Part shown: positions 38,301-55,094 of the stretch, in pieces
How positions within the stretch are numbered: the first letter of the stretch is position 1
How the letters are laid out: each line of letters starts with the position of its first letter
Assembly: GCF_018687715.1 (NCBI RefSeq)
Contig: NC_056762.1
Coordinates: forward strand, 44,385,520 to 44,449,519
Direction: 5' to 3'
Length of the DNA: 64,000 nt
From: Carya illinoinensis
Lineage: Eukaryota > Streptophyta > Magnoliopsida > Fagales > Juglandaceae
Made by a program: the position numbers and the translations under genes
The notes under the pieces: generated by a model
Seen by the model: the letters and a program-made list of their open reading frames with translations, nothing else
Databases searched by the model: none
What the model was told of the DNA's origin: nothing

Positions 38301-41300
38301 CCACTAATCTAAGAGGCATGACCTATGACAATCCAATTCTCGTGAAAATATATCCCACATGGTCCTGGTCACCTCGCAATGTAAAACCAAATGATCTACT
38401 GATTCACCATTCTTCTTACACATACAACACCAGTACAACACTATTACCCAGCGTTTCCTTAGATTATATATGGTAAGGATCTATGGCGAGAGCGTAACAA
38501 GCGAACTTTCAAAGATAAGGAGAAGACACTAGAGGAGCTTCGTTCTTTATTTTTCAGCACCTTATTTCTTTGGGCTATAGCTATAGATTTAAATGGCCTA
38601 ATGAACATGATTTTGCTTGTTTCCTCTATATCGACCTAGATAGGTCTTATCTCCTTTATACCATCTTGTGTACTTGGGCTATGCCTATCCTTATTAATAC
38701 TACTGTTTACTTATAAATAAAATTAAAAAAAAAAAAAAAAAAGGATCTTGTCCAATGATGCTGTCCATACGAAAAAAGCTACTTTTGAACGAGCTTTTAT
38801 CTGCCATATACTCTTCTAGGTGTCAGAGACTGAAATGCTTTAGTGTTTCGCAGATGAGGGCGTGGCAGAGTTGCTGGGAGGCTTGGAGCACTGCGGGAGG
38901 CCACAGATACTGCCATCGGAGTCTTCTGTGCCGGCAACCGACCGCAGTTCCGTGCTTTCTACTGTTCCGATGCTGGGAAAAAAGTTTCCAGTCAAGAAAC
39001 AGCTGTCTATTCTTACTAAAAGTGCAGAATCAGTGGGTGAAATGGGGGAGGTCAAAATGGAAGGAACACTGGTTTTATTTGAGTCTAACAAGGGTGGGGA
39101 TATGCAATCGCTGACAACAATGGTGGCTGAAGGGAGGAAGGATAATGGGAGGGGAAGGATAATGGGAGGGGCAGGTCATCTGAGGAAGAACTTATTCCTC
39201 TAAACTCCTTTCATCCCATTGTGTCAGAATGGGTAATCCAGAAAGCTATTGAGATTAAGCACTATTTAGGGATTATATGTGAGGGTTTCGAAGCTGAATT
39301 TATGGCGTTACTTACAGCCATAGAGGCCGGGAATGCACAATCCAAAGCTGATCCATCCCTTAATTTGGCTAAAGAAAGGGAAAGAGAACTCAAGAAGCTT
39401 ACGTGGGCAATGAATGATGATGGTGGAGAGAAGAGCTCTAACTGGGAGCATGTCAAGGGGAGGAGGGGGAAGATGGTTGCTTTATGAAGCCAAAAATAAT
39501 ATTATAGAATGTAAAGGGGCTGCATGAACATAATAAATGTCTCCGAGTTAGAAACTTACTTCGCCAATGGAAGGGGGACATTATTTGCTTACAGAAGACT
39601 AAGTTGTTACAAGAAAACTAGTCTGAAGTTTATGGAGAGGGCAACATATAGGGTGGTTGTACTTGCCATCTAAAGGCGCATCTGGGGGAGTCCTAATTAT
39701 GTTCGATAAAAGAGTGGTGGAAAGGGTAGAGGAATGTGTGGGTGAGTTCACTGTGGCTTGCTCATTTATGAACTTAGAAATCTATATGGTGACCAAAGTC
39801 AGGAAGCAATGTCTATACGACAATAACATGTTTTGGTGTTTCATGGCAGGAATTTCATATTGGTTTCAGATCCTAGCATCTCAGTCTCCACTTGCAACTT
39901 ATTTTTCATTTAGTTCTTTGGTGTTCAATGTCAAATAGCAAGATTCAATAACAATTCGTTGGATTCAGAGATCAGAAAATGTACATACTCCCACAGTTCC
40001 ACCATATTCGTTAAGCACAACAGCCATGTGAACCTTCCGGATGCGAAACTCCCTAAGGAGATTCCAGACTAACATTGAATCTGCAGTTTAAGCCACAAAC
40101 AGGGTCAAGAAACTTATATCAAGACTTTCATATAAACTATGAACATTCAAGGGAAAGAAGATTTAAGCGAAAAGGAAACTATTTGGTTGCTGCTACAGAG
40201 CCTTCATTAAAGAGTATGGCATTGCTTTGGCAGTTGACTGCAAGTTCTAGCTGACTTTAAGTCTTTCTTTAATTTTTAATTTTTAAGGCATAATGGAGTG
40301 ATATTCACTTATAAAATAAAATCCGCCGGGGGCGGGGTGGGGCGGGGCAAGAGTGATACAAGAAAATCATGAAAGTTCATCCTATTATATAGAAAATCTG
40401 CAAGAGTGGGGAAACACCTAAAAGTACTTAAGAAAGATAAACATCCCCCGTTTCAAGTTTGTCTTGCTTAAACTTGGAGTAAGATAATATGTTTTACCTG
40501 AGGACTCCATCCGTGTCTTTTATTCTCTTGCTCTACTATGCATAAAGGGTACAGATCTACCATGCAAATTACTACAACCACAAATTGAAGTAAAATATAA
40601 TGATTACCAGGCACAAAGTATGCAGGTTTCTGAGCCATATGTCCGACAGTAGTAGTTTCTAGTTGATGACCCTTCAAAACCAAACATATTTTAATTATGC
40701 ACAATAAGAGATTGTGGCATAAATCGATACAGAAAGCAGTTGAAACTCATAGCAGAAGAAACAGGAGTAGAACTGGCCAACCTTCTTAACATAATCCAGC
40801 AGGTCCATAGCATATGCAATACCCACTATATTATCAATACGCTGCTCAAAAACAGGTACCCTACAAACAGAACTATTATTAGCATATTGCATATTGCAGA
40901 TTGAAAAAAAACCACAAGAGTTGTCAATCTACCTTGAATATTGATGAGTCACCCACAAGTTATTAAAATCTAAAAGTGTCGCATTGTCATCAATTGCAAC
41001 TACATCTACAAGAGGTGTCATCACCTCTCTAACATGAGTATCTTTAATCTCCAATACATTTTCAATCATATCCTGAAAAGGAATTTAGAATAAGAGCATA
41101 TTAACCAGAAAACAAAGGAACAAAGCTACAAAAGTTGAAAAGAATTACTGGAGTATAGTGAAGAGGTGTGATGTAGAACTAAAGGCACATTAATTTATTC
41201 TCTCTTTTTTTCGGATGAGTAGAAGCCACATCAATATGTGATTACAGAAATAAAAAAAGGTATGGCATAGCATGTGCACTTCTAGCATTGTCAGAGGCTT

Positions 41301-44300
41301 TACTTGACAAGTAGACCAAAATGACTCACTTATATTGCCTACTTATCAGAAAAAAATTCCAAATCGAGTATAGGAGGCTGGGGAATGGGGAACCCACATT
41401 GCCTAAGAGAAAGAATGATTTATTATGAGTCCAAGGGCTTCCAATTATAACCTTGACCCTTTTTTTTTTTTTTAGTATAGGCCCACATATGTAGTTTGGA
41501 CTTTTCTTGGGTTGCAACAAATGGCATCAAAGTTAATCAAAGCCAGAAGTGTGAAACTTGAGCCTTGACACCACCTATAATGAAATACCCTGAGAAGATG
41601 TAAGAGGGGAAGATTGTGATACCCTGGATTGAGTATAAAAATGTGGTAGTGAACGGGATCTCACCTTACCTACGAGGAAAGAGTTCTTTCCCTTTAAGAT
41701 GATTTCAATAGGCTCAAATTATAACTCAGACTAATCCTTTTGGAGTATAAGCTCAAATGTGGCTTAGTGTTTTTTTATAATTAAAATGTGGCTTAGCTTT
41801 TCTTGGCTTGTACACTTCTCTTGGCACTTTGGGCCATGAAAACGAACCAAATTGTGTCCCTAAATAACTTTGAGATAGATTCTCATTTATCTACACAAAT
41901 CACAAGGTAAGAATCAAAGACTTGGTGGTGGATGCATTGTGTTGGTCAATTTCTTCACCCTCATTTAGAAATTGCAATACGTAATCATTATTTTTTTTTG
42001 GTCAGTAAACAAATTTTGTTGATTGAAATAGGCATAGCCCAAAGTACATGGGACATACACAAGTGCAACACCTAGTCATGATTGTCTAGAGATACAAGGA
42101 AGTCATGGAGATTTAAGCCATTGAAATATATTAAAATTGACCATTGGAATAAAGTAAAGCATTATAATATAGAAAAAAAGGATAACGCAAGCGCAATAGC
42201 CTCACATTACCCTACTCTATTACCTGTTCTTCCTCCTCGATTGCCCCACTCAACTCTGCTCCTCGCAACATCAATTTCAACTCCTCTTCAGTTACATATG
42301 GTTCGCTGGTATAATAAAAGTTGAAAAAAGCAAAGCATTTCAATAAAACCTACTCACAACAAATAGACAATTTCCTCTAGGCTTAACCCCCATTGTCTGT
42401 TTCAACCTAATTATTTTTAGGCGGGGTAAGGGTTAGGGTTAACCAAGAGATTAACCCTTTTCATAATTAAGACGTAACTAAGTTTCTTGTTGCTAAGGAC
42501 ACATAGTGCTAAGGATTCGTTTTACCTGTTTACATTGATTTTACTTGGAAATATAATGAAAAAAAAAATATGTAAAACTTCTTATCATTACAACATTGAG
42601 CTCTCGAAACATAATCCTACTGTACCAACTTATAAACACCACCACTAATTCTTTAGATGAGAAATATACAAGCTTTCAACCTCCCCTAGATCATCACCAT
42701 CCACATTCTGATTCTGAATTCTTTTGTGCTCCTCAATACACAGTACCTTGAATAAATCATGATGCAAATTACCACCAACATAAACAGATTCTATAGAAAA
42801 TAATAACTATTTACAAAAATAAAATAAGATCATCAAGCCACACCAGCAAAACACCAAATCAGTACTCCTCGTCTGATATTTATGATGATCTTTTATTTTT
42901 TGTAAATTTATTCAACCTCATTGAAATGAAAAATATATATATTATATGAAAAATAAGTAGAAACTGAATAAATGTTTTGAAAAATATGTACAAGGTAAAA
43001 GTACACTATGAAAGGGAAGTTGCTAAGAGATCAAGATGTGGTTAAGAAAACACACCTTCTTCCTTTTAAACCAAGGATTTTTAGCATCCCCATAGATAAA
43101 TATGTGACAACTCTTCCCACAGGATATAATACCAATGAAAGCCATGCCACTGGTCTGACCTAGAAGCATTGCAAATAAAATATTGTCACATATAACAGAT
43201 GTACAACTGGTGGCTCCTGCTGAGCCAAATAACAGAACAGCAAAAACAAATTATGGACATCTTTAATTACACATTTATATATGAATTATATTTAGTTTTT
43301 TCCTTTTTTAAATCCCAAACTTACCACAAACCTAGCAACCTCTGTAGCATTATGAACAGCTATACTTTTCGGAGTGATTTCCGTGAGGAGCAAAATGGCT
43401 ACCTAGAATCATAAAGGAAGGGACAGACTTCAATATCCAATCTATGAGAAACATACAAGAAAAAACTAGAAATGAAAAAGATTAAGAGGACAAAATCCAA
43501 GAAAAAAAATGCTATCATTTTGTATAGGTAATGATAGCATTTTTTCTATAAAAAATGATAGCATTTAATCAGTAATTATAACAGAATACCGACTAAATTC
43601 TGAGGTGCTCTCTCTCTCTCTTTCTCTTTCTCTCTCTCCAAAAATTAGTTCCCACTTCTCCAAATGCTTCTACCATTGTTAAGTTAGCAAGTCTATCAAA
43701 CAACAGGTATTGATGATATTAGAAAAACAAAAAAAAAGATAAACTTAACAATCTAGTGGGCTTGGATTTATATGAGATATTGAATGACGCAGTCTTCAGC
43801 ACTAATTATATGCTCCAAGTTTAGGTCTTCAAGTTATTATTATAATTAAACACTCAACCTTCATACTACATGCTGAATCACCAGTTGTCTCAAAAACTTA
43901 AACAGATAGGAAAATGCAAATTTGATAATTTAAATCATATTTTCAAACACTTCATATCTCCTATTGATCAAACAACGAGATGTTGGGACATACAGTCATT
44001 ACTCCAGTTGCTGCACTAACACCAGCTTCACCAAATATTGCTGTTGCGGCTTCTGTGACTAAGGCAGTTGCTCCGATATTGACTACACTGATTACATATA
44101 TAGAATCCAAATGACAAAAACTGTTCAATTCAAACCAAGAAAATTGAATTCTTAACACTGAGAACCATGAAAAGGTCAGTACGTTGTGCCAATTAGTATA
44201 GTAGTTAGGAACCGTGTGACATCACTGTGAAGTTTTCTGAAGACTCCATTTTCAGGCTCCTTTTCAGCCAACTCACGCACCTAATACAGATTGATGAAAA

Positions 44301-45774
44301 TTATAATAAGTTATACTATTTTCAATAAATAAAACAATTTTATTAATGAGCAAAACAACACTATCCAAGTACACTAGAAGTAAACAATAGATACGACAAG
44401 CTAGAAAGAGTAAACAGATCCAAGAAATTATGAAAACCGAAACTGGAAAAACATATTTATGGTGCCATCCAATAATAAAGGATCTAAAAATTTTTTTTTG
44501 ATAGGTATAAAGGATCTAAAAATGAAAAGAGAACATCAATCTACATGCACATAGAAGTATCCACAATTATTTTTTAGGATAAAATATCTGCCACGTGGTT
44601 TTAGGATATGAGAATAAACTTTAACTAGGTATTCACTTTCTAAAGGATCAGGTAGCTTCAAAACCAGAGAATTTTGTATTTCATATGCATAAAAGAAGGA
44701 AACTTTAAACCAGGTCAACTCTCATGTGTGAAGTTGAGTTCCTTACCAAATGAAATAAGCACTTTTAAGCTACGAAGTTGTATAGCCTAAATGCAAAACA
44801 AATCTTAAGTCAACATGCACATCTCACCATATATTCTACCAACCAGGGGGATGCTGAGAAGGGTGGTCAATTTTCTAGCAAATTGGAGAGGCCTTCATGG
44901 CAATTCACAGATTGTAGCAATCTGGAAGATGGTCCCAATATGTATATGGTGCTTTATTGCAATTCCTGGATTTATACGCAAGTATTTTAATACACGATAA
45001 ATGACAATACATTTAGGTTTTGCCTTACTTATTAAGACTATGTTACTGAACTTCATAATAGGGTAATACGAAAATTGCATAAACTTGACAGGATGCTTAC
45101 AAAGTTAATTCTAAGACAAGCGGAAATGCTTTAATTGCCACAATAATTATTAGCATTTATAACATAAAGAATTACTAAGCATCAAGGATTAGACCAAGTA
45201 CCTTCCAAGGCCAAAGCATAGTAATTGAAGTCTCCGCCATTGAGAAAAACGCCGATAGACCCAAAAGCGCTGCCAAAACCAGACCCTGTTCTTTGAAAAC
45301 CCAAAGAACCTCTAACGTCTTCGGCCACGCATTCTTCAACAACAAAATGCTTTTCCCAATAACGCCATAACCAGCATTCACCGGACCTTCCATTGCAAAC
45401 ACTCTCCTACACCCAAACACTAGCACCGCACAAACCATTGCCACCAAAACAAACCGGCGCTTCACCAACTCTGTAAAAGAGTCTAAATTCAGACCTTTAC
45501 CACAAAAACTGTCACTATCTTGACCTGCAAATTTCAAGCCATCTCTGCGTAAAAACAAGTCGTATTCCAGATATCTAGCACTAAAACAGCCCCTAAAACC
45601 ACACGGACCAATGCTATTCAACGATAACCGAGATGGGCACCGGTTACTTTTCTCCAAAATCTTTACTGGAAATCTCATGTGCCGATCAGAGTAAGATAGC
45701 AAACACGATTTCGTGACGGAAATGAACCTTGGCACATTGAAAATAGAATATTCCAGCGCCATGTAACCCAACAT
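32361..45774 (-). CDS. Chloroplast DUF21/CBS (CNNM/CorC-type) membrane protein
   Basis: Fourteen exons (transcription order): 45774-45202, 44280-44183, 44087-43994, 43402-43325, 43159-43056, 42305-42224, 41072-40933, 40860-40782, 40671-40608, 40080-39989, 37664-37599, 36631-36515, 33637-33467 and 32600-32361. All junctions are GT-AG and phase-consistent, giving about 665 residues. Exon 1 carries a transit-peptide-like N-terminus and the first membrane segments ([20 protein letters not shown]). Exons 2-5 complete the DUF21/CNNM transmembrane domain ([10 protein letters not shown]). Exons 6-11 form the CBS pair ([46 protein letters not shown]). Exons 12-14 are the CorC/HlyC transporter-associated domain. 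It corresponds to Arabidopsis At1g55930/At3g13070. That family includes chloroplast Mg2+ transporters (MGR8/MGR9, from memory). Introns 10, 11 and 12 exceed 900 bp, and introns 10 and 12 are swollen by LINEs. Confidence 0.94.
33823..35875 (-). mobile_element. 5'-truncated L1-type LINE in intron 12 of the DUF21 gene
   Basis: Read on the minus strand it contains reverse transcriptase motifs: [27 protein letters not shown], then the catalytic region [10 protein letters not shown], then [21 protein letters not shown] zf-RVT region follows ([32 protein letters not shown]). The 3' end is an A-tract, seen as poly(T) on the plus strand at about 33822-33830. Frame breaks divide it into at least five frames, so it is dead. 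It has the same orientation as the host gene. Confidence 0.9.
35925..36056 (+). mobile_element. LINE 3'-end fragment, plus orientation
   Basis: Contains the conserved 3' end CTTGTGTACTTGGGCTATGC, then GTAATAAAAGTCTTATTAAG and a short A-tract. The same ending occurs at 38665-38740. Confidence 0.75.
36068..36270. repeat. MITE-like repeat interrupted by a LINE tail
   Basis: TTCAACTTTTTCAAATCCC lies left of the LINE tail. CAACCTTCAACTTTCATC with CATCTCA and CCAAACCGCACC lies to its right. This layout matches the dispersed repeat at 13200-13342 in reverse orientation, so the LINE tail at 36102-36190 probably inserted into it. Confidence 0.4.
36102..36190 (-). mobile_element. LINE 3'-end fragment, minus orientation
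   Basis: Poly(T) followed by GATAAGTAATAATCTTTATT and GGCAATGCCCAAGTACAC is the reverse complement of the LINE tail above. Together with 35925-36056 it forms an inverted pair about 45 bp apart. Confidence 0.75.
37968..38823 (-). mobile_element. L1-type LINE 3' region in intron 10, split by a nested insertion
   Basis: From the poly(T) near 37970, the minus strand encodes the LINE C-terminus: [20 protein letters not shown] (zf-RVT), then [20 protein letters not shown] and [19 protein letters not shown]. The frame [14 protein letters not shown] at about 38749-38800 continues as [12 protein letters not shown] at about 38440-38475 once 38483-38740 is removed, so one element was split. It is 5'-truncated near 38823. 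Confidence 0.85.
38483..38748 (+). mobile_element. Nested 5'-truncated LINE with 8-bp target duplication
   Basis: A plus-strand fragment encodes [20 protein letters not shown] and ends with CTTGTGTACTTGGGCTATGC and a poly(A) tract of about 18. It is flanked by AAGGATCT at 38475-38482 and 38741-38748, interrupting the minus-strand LINE reading frame. This is classic target-primed insertion with strong 5' truncation. Confidence 0.9.
38830..39790 (+). mobile_element. LINE 5' fragment with endonuclease start
   Basis: A plus-strand fragment ends in a degraded apurinic endonuclease domain. After in-frame stops and frameshifts it reads like [19 protein letters not shown] and then [18 protein letters not shown] near 39660. 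Upstream frames at 38862-39203 and 39221-39487 fit the poorly conserved N-terminal or linker part of plant L1 ORF2. The reverse transcriptase is missing. Confidence 0.75.
41985..42165 (-). mobile_element. LINE 3'-end fragment in intron 6 of the DUF21 gene
   Basis: Poly(T) at about 41991-41999 is followed by GATTGAAATAGGCATAGCCC and AAAGTACATGGGACATACAC, the reverse complement of the LINE 3' terminus seen elsewhere in this gene. It ends about 60 bp from exon 6 (42224-42305). Confidence 0.75.
44320..44430 (-). mobile_element. LINE 3'-end fragment in intron 1 of the DUF21 gene
   Basis: AATAAAACAATTTTATTAAT followed by ATCCAAGTACACTAGAAGTA is a diverged reverse-complement copy of the LINE terminus. 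Confidence 0.6.
44840..44965 (+). mobile_element. LINE C-terminal coding fragment, plus orientation
   Basis: It encodes [20 protein letters not shown] then [10 protein letters not shown], homologous to the [20 protein letters not shown] segment of the LINE at 37968-38823 but on the opposite strand. Confidence 0.7.
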
Positions 45775-47070
45775 TCAGAACCAAAAAAACTAATGGGTAT
45801 ATTGGAATAATAGAGTTACACGAGCATATTTCAAGTTCTTTATAGCTGCTGAACCATAAAATAGTTCAACAAAAGCACTCAAAAAACAGAAAAATAAAAA
45901 TAAAAAATTGTTATGGAAAGGTTTTAAAGAGAATTTAATATGGTGAGAGAGAAAGAGAGGCGGAAGTTGGGGCATCATGGATGAGGAGAATCCCTACAGC
46001 GGGATTGTAATGAGATTGAGAGTTGCCAGCAACATGTTGGTTGTTGGAGAGCTCGCTCGAGTGTTTCCTTTCCGGACAGAACAGAGGAAGGGAAGGCAAA
46101 TTTGACTGCGATTGAACCTTTGGGTTTTAGGAATTTGTGGCATATTTGACTGAGATTGGGCCTTTGGGTTTTAGGAATTGTAATGTTATCCTGTGGGCAC
46201 TGGCCCTCTTCTAAGTGCTTAAAAACATTCAAAGAAGCCTAGCCCAGTTATTTTTTTATTATTATAAAAATATATAATTTTTTCAAAAGAATTAAAATTT
46301 TCACATGACAGTCAATATTCCTATTAACTGTCACGTGTTTTTCACTATTGATAGCTAACGGAAAGCTCGTTATTGCTAGCAAATGAAAAGCTATAAAGGA
46401 GGAACCTCAGGTTAATTAAAAATTGCACAATGAGCAAATTTCAAAGCAAGTTAGGTATATTAATCGACATTTTTTTTAAAGAGAAATAATACCTGCAATT
46501 GTGAGTATGTAAACGCCGTACAATCATTTTGAAAAAAATGAATAAATACGATATACAAATAAAAATAAAATTAATTTTTTAATAATAGATCTCTTTTTTT
46601 TAAAGCGACTATATAATAATTGCACACTTCACGATTGTATATAATATTACTCTTTTTTGTACAGAGCTTGCACAAAGAATCTTCATACAAATATTTTAAA
46701 CCCGTGCTCTTCACTTACTATGAACTGTCAATTTCAATACCATTACCCCTAGAACAAAGAAAAGAAACATTATTGCACAATGAGATACAATAAAACTCCA
46801 TTGATAAAGTCCGAATCATATTCACACATAGGCTTCATTTTCAAGCATAAAAAGTAACAACCTTTGATACTCTTATCTATAACAATAACTAGGGGATAAC
46901 CATTATTAAATGGATCTTCTACCTACAATACACAACAAACGCTAGAAGGGTCGTCACCCCCTAAATCGCACTTATGGAGTGAACACGAAATACCTACTGA
47001 ATTCTTGTCTTTGTCAAGAAACTTGTAGGAGTTGTCGTATCCTACCTAACTAAGATCAGCTGCTAGGCCA
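45775..47070 (-). other. Promoter region of the DUF21 gene and 3' flank of the ABCC gene
   Basis: About 1.3 kb separates the ABCC stop from the DUF21 ATG, both genes reading leftward. A (GA)n-like stretch (GAGAGAGAAAGAGAGG) at about 45944 is probably in the DUF21 leader. A 34-bp direct repeat containing GACTG(A/C)GATTG and CCTTTGGGTTTTAGGAATT occurs at about 46104 and 46146. The part from 46296 on is duplicated downstream at 58661 onward. Confidence 0.6.
46475..46660. repeat. MITE insertion in the 3' flank of ABCC copy 1
   Basis: The insertion has weak terminal inverted repeats: AGAGAAATAATACCTGCAAT on the left against AGAGTAATATTATATACAAT read from the right. It is absent from the duplicate flank at 58800-58840, where the flanking sequences join directly (ATTAATCGATT next to AGAGCTTGTAC). 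It belongs with 18965-19140. Confidence 0.65.
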
Positions 47071-53148
<6,078 letters not shown>

Positions 53149-55094
53149 TTTCCGTTGGTATTTTTGTGGAGGTTTTCTGTGAGATGGGTGTGCAAGACTT
53201 CGGTGGATTCTATGTTAAGAGCAACAGATTTTCTCGTGTATATACAAGGAAAGAGTTTGCGGGCATGGAGGAATAGAGTCCAAAATTAAAAGTGAGAGAG
53301 AGTCAAAGGAACCTTTCCTTGAGCAGCGGATAACGTGGCCAGCAAGACTGGGAGGTCGGACACTGCCACGAATGTGCTGCAAAATGACAAACAAGGGGCT
53401 GACGTTTTTGCCAGAAGGGACTGGGAGTGGAGTCGTGGACTCGTAGAGGGAGAGAACGCAGGTCGATCTTTTTACTGTCTACGATGAACTCAGGATAACA
53501 ATTAACAGCATTCTTTTCTTCTTTATTACGTTTCTATCTTCAAATAGTTCCTTTTCAATCTTTTTTTAAGAATTCAAACTAAAAGTCATCCAACGACTTA
53601 AGATGCATTGATGAATAATACCTGTTCCTTTTTTTTTTTTGGGGTATGAACGACTCAAGATTCTTACCCCATCACATAAGATGTCACATTCGAAATAACT
53701 ATTTAATAATTATTCTTAATTGACAACGTCAACATTTTTATTTGTTAAAAAAATAAAAATTCCAATTTCTTGCCTCACCTGTCCCCAAGTTGTGTCAAAG
53801 TCAAGATGATGATGGCGTTGTGATTTGCATGTGCTCATTTCGTTGTGTGCTCCGCGAGCAATTTGACCATTAATCCACGACCATATTTTTAAAATAATAA
53901 AAATACTCTTATTTTACACTTTATAAAAATAATCACTTTAAATTAATACGTTTTTTTTGGGGGGTCCGGAAGTGGGATTTTAAGTACAATTTTGGAACTT
54001 CGATGCTTAGAAACGAGAGAAATAAATATTATTATATAAATTGGGAAATATTAAATAAATAAGTAAAAATTGGAATGTGAACACTTGAATCTTGTGAAAG
54101 ATTACGATATAAAGTAAAACTTGCGGTGGAAAATGGTGGGGGGACCAGACGATTTTTTAGTGGAAAATTAGACCAAAAGGGACAATTTTACTGTGGACTG
54201 TTGACTCCCACGGTGCCACTTTTTTCATTTTCTTGTGTCTCCATCGATGGCTTGTATGTTTTTAATAAGGTAAGGTGAGTTAAAAGATAAAAATTAAAAA
54301 TTAAATAAAATATTATTATAAAATGTTTTTTAAATATTATTTTTATTTTAAGATTAAAAAAATATTTATTTTATTTTATATAAAAATTTAAAAAATATAT
54401 AAAAATTAGATAAAATAAACGAAAATAATTGTAAAAACAAATAGACGTTAGTCCTTATAAAAGGACAAAAAAGAGAAAAGAGTGGCATCGTAAGAGTGAA
54501 CATTACACACTAAAATAGTCCCTTTCGGATCTCATTTTCAACCACTCTTTGTATTAGAAAAATTCTATTAATAAGTTTCATACATTACACATCTTTTTTT
54601 TATTATTTTTTTAATTTTTTTCCATATTAAATATGTGATATATGGATATTAAAAAAATATGATGTGTAGTCAAATTACTTGCTGAGCACAAATCATATTT
54701 TTTTCAAAGATGCTTTGTTTTCTGAATGATCGGATCAGTAGTTTCTTTGCACGTGTTTGACTACGTTTGTAACTTTGGCTAGATTTGGATAAAGATGGTT
54801 TCAAAGATGCTTTATATTCCTGATGCCTAATTGCCAAATGTCTGCCTTATAAATACACGTCACTTTTTATAATATTGTACTTGTCTGTGTTTTAAAAGAA
54901 GAAGTATTTTATAAAATTAGCATCATTTTATAAAAATATCTTTATTTTAAAATATATATTATAAAATATGTTGTAAAATATATTATATGTATATTATTAC
55001 TCGTAATTAAGTTTAGGAAGCTCCAAATCTTTTGGTAGCACAATAGAACATATATGAGCACTTTGTACTAGTGCATGAAACTCATAGGTGGAAA
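53149..55094. other. Upstream region of the ABCC gene and AT-rich intergenic DNA
   Basis: The first few hundred bases should hold the ABCC leader and promoter on the minus strand. Beyond about 53500 the DNA is AT-rich with MITE-like stretches near 54270-54420 and 54556-54690. No gene is seen. Confidence 0.6.

Noticed and set aside
38840..39091. Minus-strand frame antisense to the LINE fragment
   Set aside because: Shadow of the plus-strand LINE frame.
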